In this document: positions 58,429-64,000 of the stretch, one piece after another
Layout of the letters: each line of letters opens with the position of its first letter
How positions within the stretch are numbered: the stretch's first letter is position 1
Assembly: GCF_954871325.1 (NCBI RefSeq)
Contig: NC_088775.1
Coordinates: forward strand, 89,505,561-89,569,560
Length of the DNA stretch: 64,000 bases
DNA from: Gordionus sp. m RMFG-2023
Taxonomy: Eukaryota; Nematomorpha; Gordioida; Chordodea; Parachordodidae
Reading direction: 5' to 3'
Position numbers and translations under genes: made by a program
The notes under the pieces: generated by a model
The model's input: the letters and a program-made list of their open reading frames with translations, nothing else
What the model was told of the DNA's origin: nothing
The model's database searches: none

Positions 58429-59951
58429 TACGTTACCAAAAAGAAAATTAGTTTAAAAAAAATTTGAATACAAAAGTATAATGTTGGAAATTTTGTTAGA
58501 ACAATTTGAAGTACAACATTTAATTTTAGTTTCAATTTAAAGTACAACATTTAATTTTAGTTTCTGTCTTTTACATTTTTATTATAGTATTTTTTTTAAA
58601 TGTTTTAATGAATTTAATTAATTTTTTTTTACCAAATTTATATATATATATATTTTTTTATTTTCTATTTTTTTTTCAATTTATTTATATATTATAATTA
58701 ATGGAATAATGTTAATTTTTTTGTTTTGAAAAAGAATATATTAATCAAAATATTTATTTTTATATCAACTTATACACCAATTAAAAAGAAACATTCCAAC
58801 AATTATATAATATTTTTTAAAATAAAATTGATGACTAGATTTTTTTTATTAAATTCTAAGCCTGGCAACCTGAAGAAATAAACCTGATTCTACCTGTCAA
58901 CTCAAACACAAAACATATGAGGGGAAATCTCCCTTTCGGAAAATTTTTCTGTTCTCGTAAATATAATTTTAAGCTTAAAAAATACCCCTTTACCACCACT
59001 CCTCTCCCACCCCCCACTAGAAAAATCCCGACTACGCCTATGGTTTACGCCAAAATTTTACATTAAATTCATGTCTATAGCGAAGTATCTCGCAAAAATT
59101 TGGGATTATTTCGCCTAGTTTGAGTCAGGCCTTAGAATCGACTTAGATCGAATCATTTCAAGTTTGGTTGAATAACTAGCCGATTTTGGAATAGAAAAAT
59201 AGAGCGACTGTCAAACTATAGTTATTATAATATAAAGAGTTTAGCGCCCTCTATAGAAGTTCAACTGGATTTTTTTTTATGTTCTTGTTGCTAGATATGG
59301 TTATTTGCCTTTAAATGCATCTTTCTACGATCTTTAGTTTTTTAGGAATGTTAAGTCTTACTTTTTTTAAAATTTCTGGAACCTCCCTCGCTACAAATTG
59401 CGGAACTTTATAGGCAACAATTTGTGAATTCTATAATACATAATATTTATTGAATTTATATTAAACGATTTTTATGTGTATATTACGTGGTAAGTTAAGT
59501 TTACTCGAATGAGGACTTACGGGATCTTCCCTTGGTGATTCTGAATCTCTCAATTTAAACCTATTTACAGAGGGGGATATTTAAATTTGTGGAATCTGTT
59601 TTTATCGGAAATTAATTTCAGCATTTATATAAAATCCTCTAATATTTTTAATTAAACCGCTATAACATTAATCATAAATATTTTATATTAAATATGCATC
59701 CATTCGCCACGACTCGGTCGGATGTTCCAACAGTTATTATGTTATTTACACAGAGAGGGGGTATCATAAATACGATAGAAAATCTAATATACATTGAATT
59801 ATTAAGTATAGATTATAAGTCTTATTGGTATTTTCATTGCATTTCCAAGTAATCTTGTCACAACAAAACGCTACATAAACTTAAAATCAACAAAATAAAT
59901 AGTCAGAAAATTTTGGCAAAAGCATTTCTCTAATTTCAATAGTCTTGTTAG
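58429..59951. other. AT-rich intergenic, no gene seen
   Basis: AAAGTACAACATTTAATTTT is doubled at about 58510-58560. The rest has no recognised feature. Confidence 0.4.
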
Positions 59952-60190
59952 AGGGCCAAATTCGGGTCGATTTTTAAAAACGGCCCGATTTTGATGTCAA
60001 AATAATATTATGTAAGCCTCGATTTATAGATTACAACGTTATAAAGATTAGAATTGGGTTATCAATAGTTTTATAATTATATTTTACTTTTTGTGAAATA
60101 TCTAGGCTTATATTATATTATTTTGGCTAAAATTTAAATAAGGCGGTTTTAAAAATCGAATCAAATGTGGCTTTTAACAATTTTAAATTT
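59952..60190. mobile_element. Diverged MITE, relative of 56895-57083
   Basis: TCGGGTCGATTTTTAAAAAC, AATAATATTATGTAAGCCTC, and on the other side TATTATTTTGGCTAAAAT. The ends are decayed. Confidence 0.55.
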
Positions 60191-61075
60191 CAGGCTTTTG
60201 GTGACAGTCTAAGTAAGTTGCTTGTCTATTGCGCTCACGGGTAAGTGCGGCCTCCCCAAAATTGATTCCTGACTCCTAAGTTTCATATGATGTACCTGTT
60301 CCTTAATGCTCATTAGTTAAAATTGAGAAAGTCTATCATATTCGTAACATTTTATGTTTTATTTTGTTAAGCATTAATATACTTGCCCATTTAAATAATG
60401 ACAGTTTAAGGCGATGTAGAGAAAGGTAAAAATATATTTTTTATTATCTGTTTTATTACACTTTTTTATAACGTATTTATATCTTTTTTACAAAAGTAAT
60501 ATTTGAATAAATAAAACTAAAATGAAAATATAATATTTTACGACTAAAATAAAGGTTACAATTTGTAAAACTAAAATTATATTATTCAACATTCTCCTTC
60601 TTCTAAAGAAGCCTTCACATAAGTTTAATTGTGTTGTCATAGTTAGTTTGTTATCCAAATGTTTTAACGTTTTGACCATCAAGTTGTTTCATAAGTCATA
60701 GTAATCGCTGGCTTGTCCCAATCGTTGGTTTGTTTAAATCGATTTTGCACGTTGGTTTGTATAAATCGTAAGCTTGTTATCCTTATCGTAAGTTGTCCTT
60801 ATAAATCATGAATTTGTCATATAGCTTGCTTGTAGTACTCAGTCGTTATTATTATCAATTTTCAAAATTGTTATTATCATCAGTAAGTTGCGAATAATAA
60901 GAAATAATAGTTCATCAAGTTGGATATAAGAATAAATGAAGAATGATAAATCAATAAGATTGTTATATAATATTTTAAGAGTTTTCATTTTTTGCGTTTT
61001 AGTATTTAATTTACTTTATGCGTTTTAATATTTAATTTACTTTATGCATTTTAATATTTAATTTATTTTAATATT
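60191..61075. other. Downstream flank of the Ty3/gypsy fossil
   Basis: 60700-60840 repeats TCGT(A/T)(A/G)GTTTGT-like words. 60990-61075 is a short tandem of ATTTAATTTACTTTATGCGT (about 30-bp units). An LTR would be expected here in a whole element, but I cannot define one. No gene. Confidence 0.35.
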
Positions 61076-64000
61076 TTAAGTTATGTAGTCTTTTAAATAA
61101 GCAGGTATTTGTTTAATTCGCATTGGTCTAGAAATCGGTGTTATATCATTTTTATCAGTAATTTTTATATTTTTGTCCACATTTCCCTCCTTGAAAGAAT
61201 CCTTAGAGTCATAGTTAATAAGTGTATTAAAACAGTCTCTTAATCTTAATTGATCTAAGTGTCTCCTCAAAATACCTTTATCTGTCTTAATTTGGAACAT
61301 GTCAATTTCTTTGTGTGTGACTAGTGTTGTTAAACGGCTCAATTTGAGCCGATTTTTAAAACGGCTAACTCAATATTTTATCCAGAAAAATATTATGCAA
61401 GTCTAAAGATTTTGCTCATAGATGGCACATAGGATTGAACATATATTGGTGAAATCTCGAAGCTTAGACAATATTTTCCTGGCTATAATGTTGAGTTAGC
61501 CGTTTTTAAAAATGGGCTCAAATCAAGCCGTTTAACAACACTATGTGTGACCATGCATTTACACCATTTGTCATCACCTTGTACTTTGTACCAAACAGAA
61601 TCTCCTACATTAAAGGTTCTATTTCGTGGTAAAGTAACGTTTATTTTGTTCTCCTCCTCCAACGGTTTTAATAAGTCCCATTTAATTCTAATATCTCGAT
61701 TGAACATTCTCTGAGATGGTGTAACTCCTGTAGTATCATTACGCGTATTTCTGTAATTAAATAAAAATTTGTGAAGTGCGATGTTTAAGTCAATTTTGAT
61801 ATTTCTTTTCATATGTGTTTTGAACGTTCTCACCATGCGTTCTACCTGGCCATTGGATTGCTGGTGATAGGCAGATGTGAGCACATGTTTTATACCATAA
61901 TTATTGCAAAATTTTTCAAAATCGTTACTCGTAAAGTTATTACCGTTATCAGTAACTATAGTTTCAGGTATTCCATATAGCGAAATAGTTTTATAATTTC
62001 TTTTAGTAACATCGGTCGTAATATTTTTAACAGGAACAATAATTGGAAATTTGCTGTAGACATCGACTATTATCAACCAATTTATTGTAAAGAACGGGCC
62101 CGCATAATCTATGTGTATCCTTTCAAACGGTTTGGTTGCCGAAACCCATGGTTTTTGTATCTTTTTGGAATTGTCATGATATACGTTACAATCGTCACAA
62201 CTTTTCACTTCCATTTCTGTCATTATTTATACCAGACCACCACATTTAATCTTTGGCTAAGGATTTGATTTTTCGTGCTTCCAAGTGACCTTCATGTAAT
62301 GACTGTAGTACATTTTTTCTCATAGAAGACGGAATTATGATTCTGTTGCTTTTGTAAAGACAATCTTTAATTATACTTAATTCAATTCAATGTTTTTATA
62401 GATATTGATCATTATAGGCATGTTGTTCTTAATATCATTTATGACTTGTTTTAATTCAATATCTTTCAAAGTTTCATCATTTTGATTAAAATTAATAGGT
62501 AAATCCCCATAGTCATTTATTATAGTGATATTTTCAACAGCTAGCTTCATCATGACATACTTGTGGTAAACTCGAGAGACAATCAGGAACAACATTATAT
62601 TTACCGGCTTTGTACTTTATATTAAAATCATATCCTCCTAAAGTTGTATTCACTTCTGGATTCTTAAGGACATGGTACTATTATTCTTAAGACCCTTGAT
62701 AAAGATGTGAACTAGAGGTTTATGGTCAGTAATAATTGTAAATTTCGTGCCGATTAAGTATTCCTGGAACCTCTTTATAGCGAACATAATAGCGAGAGCC
62801 TCACGCTCAATATTAGTATAATTCATTTCGGATTTTAATAAAGTTCTTGACGCGAAAGCTATAGGTTTTTTATTACCATTATTTTCAGTATGCAATAATA
62901 CAGCTCCTAAACCACATTTAGATGCGTCAGTGGCTATCCCTATAGGTAATTCAGAGTTAAAATATGTCAAAGCAGGAGGAAGACTAATCAACTTCTTAAG
63001 TTCATTAAAACTTTTAGAGTGTTCTAAGTTCCAAGCCCATTTTTCTTAGTTGATGATTTTATATAGAGGATCGGCTATTTCTGCAAAATTGTTCAAAAAT
63101 TTTATATAGTAGCCAGCCATTTCCAGAAATGTTGATAATTCAGCAGCTGATTTTGGTTCTGGCATATTAATAATTGCTTCAATTTTGTCGTGATTAGCAT
63201 AAATCCCCTTGGCGTCAATATCATGACCCAGGAACCTCACTTTGTTTTTAAAGAACACACTTTTGTTAAAGTTAGGTACTAGCCCAAACGTGATATTCTA
63301 TCAAACACTTTTTTTATGTTATTAAGGTGGGCTTCAACGTTTTTCCCAGTTATAAGTAAATCATCAATATAAAATATGACGTCATCCATGTCACCTAAGA
63401 TTTGATCCATGATCTGTTGGAAGATTGCAGATGAGGTCTTAAGCCCAAAAGGAAGTCTAGTAAATCGGTAATATCCCTTGTGCGTAGATATAGTTAAAAT
63501 ATTTCTGCAACTTTTATCAATCGGAATCTGTAAGAAAGCATTTTTAAAGTGAATCTTCGTAAATTTTTTCCCTTCTGAAAGTTTAGCTATTAGATCATTG
63601 ATTCGTGGTAGAGGGTATCTGAAATCTTCTAGAGCTGGGTTTACAGTGTCCTTAAAATCAGCACAAAGCCTAATGCTCCCATCATCTCTGTAGACGGCGG
63701 TAATAGGACTTGCTCATCGGACATCATTTACCGGCTCAATAATTTTATCATGTATCCATTTTTTAAGTTCATTGCTCACAAGATCAATTTTTGAGTAAGG
63801 AATACGTCTAGGCGGTATAATTTTAGGTTGGGCATCTCTTTTTAAATGTAACTTGAAACTTGCTTTGTTGATTGGCCCATTAGTCAATTTGGATTCACAC
63901 TGTTTAATCAATTTTTTTATTTCATCTTCGTAATTAGTGTCAATATTTGCTATAAATTTATTTAAAATATCTCTGAAAGCGTTGATCCACGTACGTCCCA
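61076..64000 (-). mobile_element. Ty3/gypsy LTR retrotransposon fossil, pol region, running off the right edge
   Basis: Minus-strand remains of a Ty3/gypsy pol, in family order: reverse transcriptase at the window edge (about 64000-63260), RNase H (about 63260-62650), integrase with zinc-finger part and catalytic core (about 62600-61560), and the integrase C-terminal end towards 61076. Gag, protease and the left LTR would lie outside the window, and no LTR was identified inside it. The element is broken, with roughly half a dozen interruptions, and also carries a MITE insertion at 61322-61543. It therefore predates at least one burst of MITE activity. Moderate decay suggests intermediate age. 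Confidence 0.9.
61322..61543. mobile_element. hAT MITE, 222 bp, inserted in the Ty3/gypsy fossil
   Basis: The best-preserved copy: left end TAGTGTTGTTAAACGGCTC, right end GAGCCG-like arm closing in GTTTAACAACACTA. Perfect 8-bp target duplication TGTGTGAC at 61314-61321 and 61544-61551. It serves as the family reference for this window. Confidence 0.95.

Overview
The window looks like AT-rich nuclear DNA of an invertebrate animal. The genes are split by many short GT-AG introns. A family 18 chitinase ends in an animal-type peritrophin (CBM14) chitin-binding domain, and almost all intergenic and intronic DNA is transposon debris or simple repeat. The phylum cannot be fixed from the sequence alone.

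Layout. Positions 1-14.4 kb hold two minus-strand chitinase genes in tandem. Copy A is cut by the left window edge (exons 1 to part of 8 are visible). Copy B is complete: 11 exons, predicted 468 aa, with signal peptide, GH18 catalytic domain, Ser/Thr linker and CBM14. The duplicated block covers the 5' halves plus about 3 kb upstream, with an offset of about 10 kb. From 14.4 to 34 kb there is no convincing host gene. That stretch holds many copies of a hAT-type MITE with 8-bp target duplications, a deleted hAT transposon with terminal repeats, LINE fragments, a Tc1/mariner scrap, palindromic elements and GAAA microsatellites.

At 34.2-37.8 kb I reconstruct three consecutive minus-strand exons of a secreted-looking, cysteine-rich gene whose internal introns are all phase 1. 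A decayed copy of its upstream exon lies 10 kb away at 47.8 kb. From 38 to 52.7 kb there is mostly AT-rich DNA, nested MITEs and a LINE tail. At 52.7-57.7 kb a complete four-exon short-chain dehydrogenase (retinol dehydrogenase-like, predicted 372 aa, membrane-anchored) lies on the plus strand, with MITEs and a CTTT microsatellite in its introns. At 61.1-64 kb the pol region of a broken Ty3/gypsy fossil runs off the right edge on the minus strand and carries a recently inserted MITE.

The three host genes stand out as GC-richer islands against the AT-rich background. The chitinases are secreted chitin hydrolases. The cysteine-rich gene is probably extracellular too, but its function is unknown. 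The dehydrogenase is an unrelated membrane oxidoreductase. Nothing suggests the genes are co-regulated. All exon models are read by eye from splice signals and phase.
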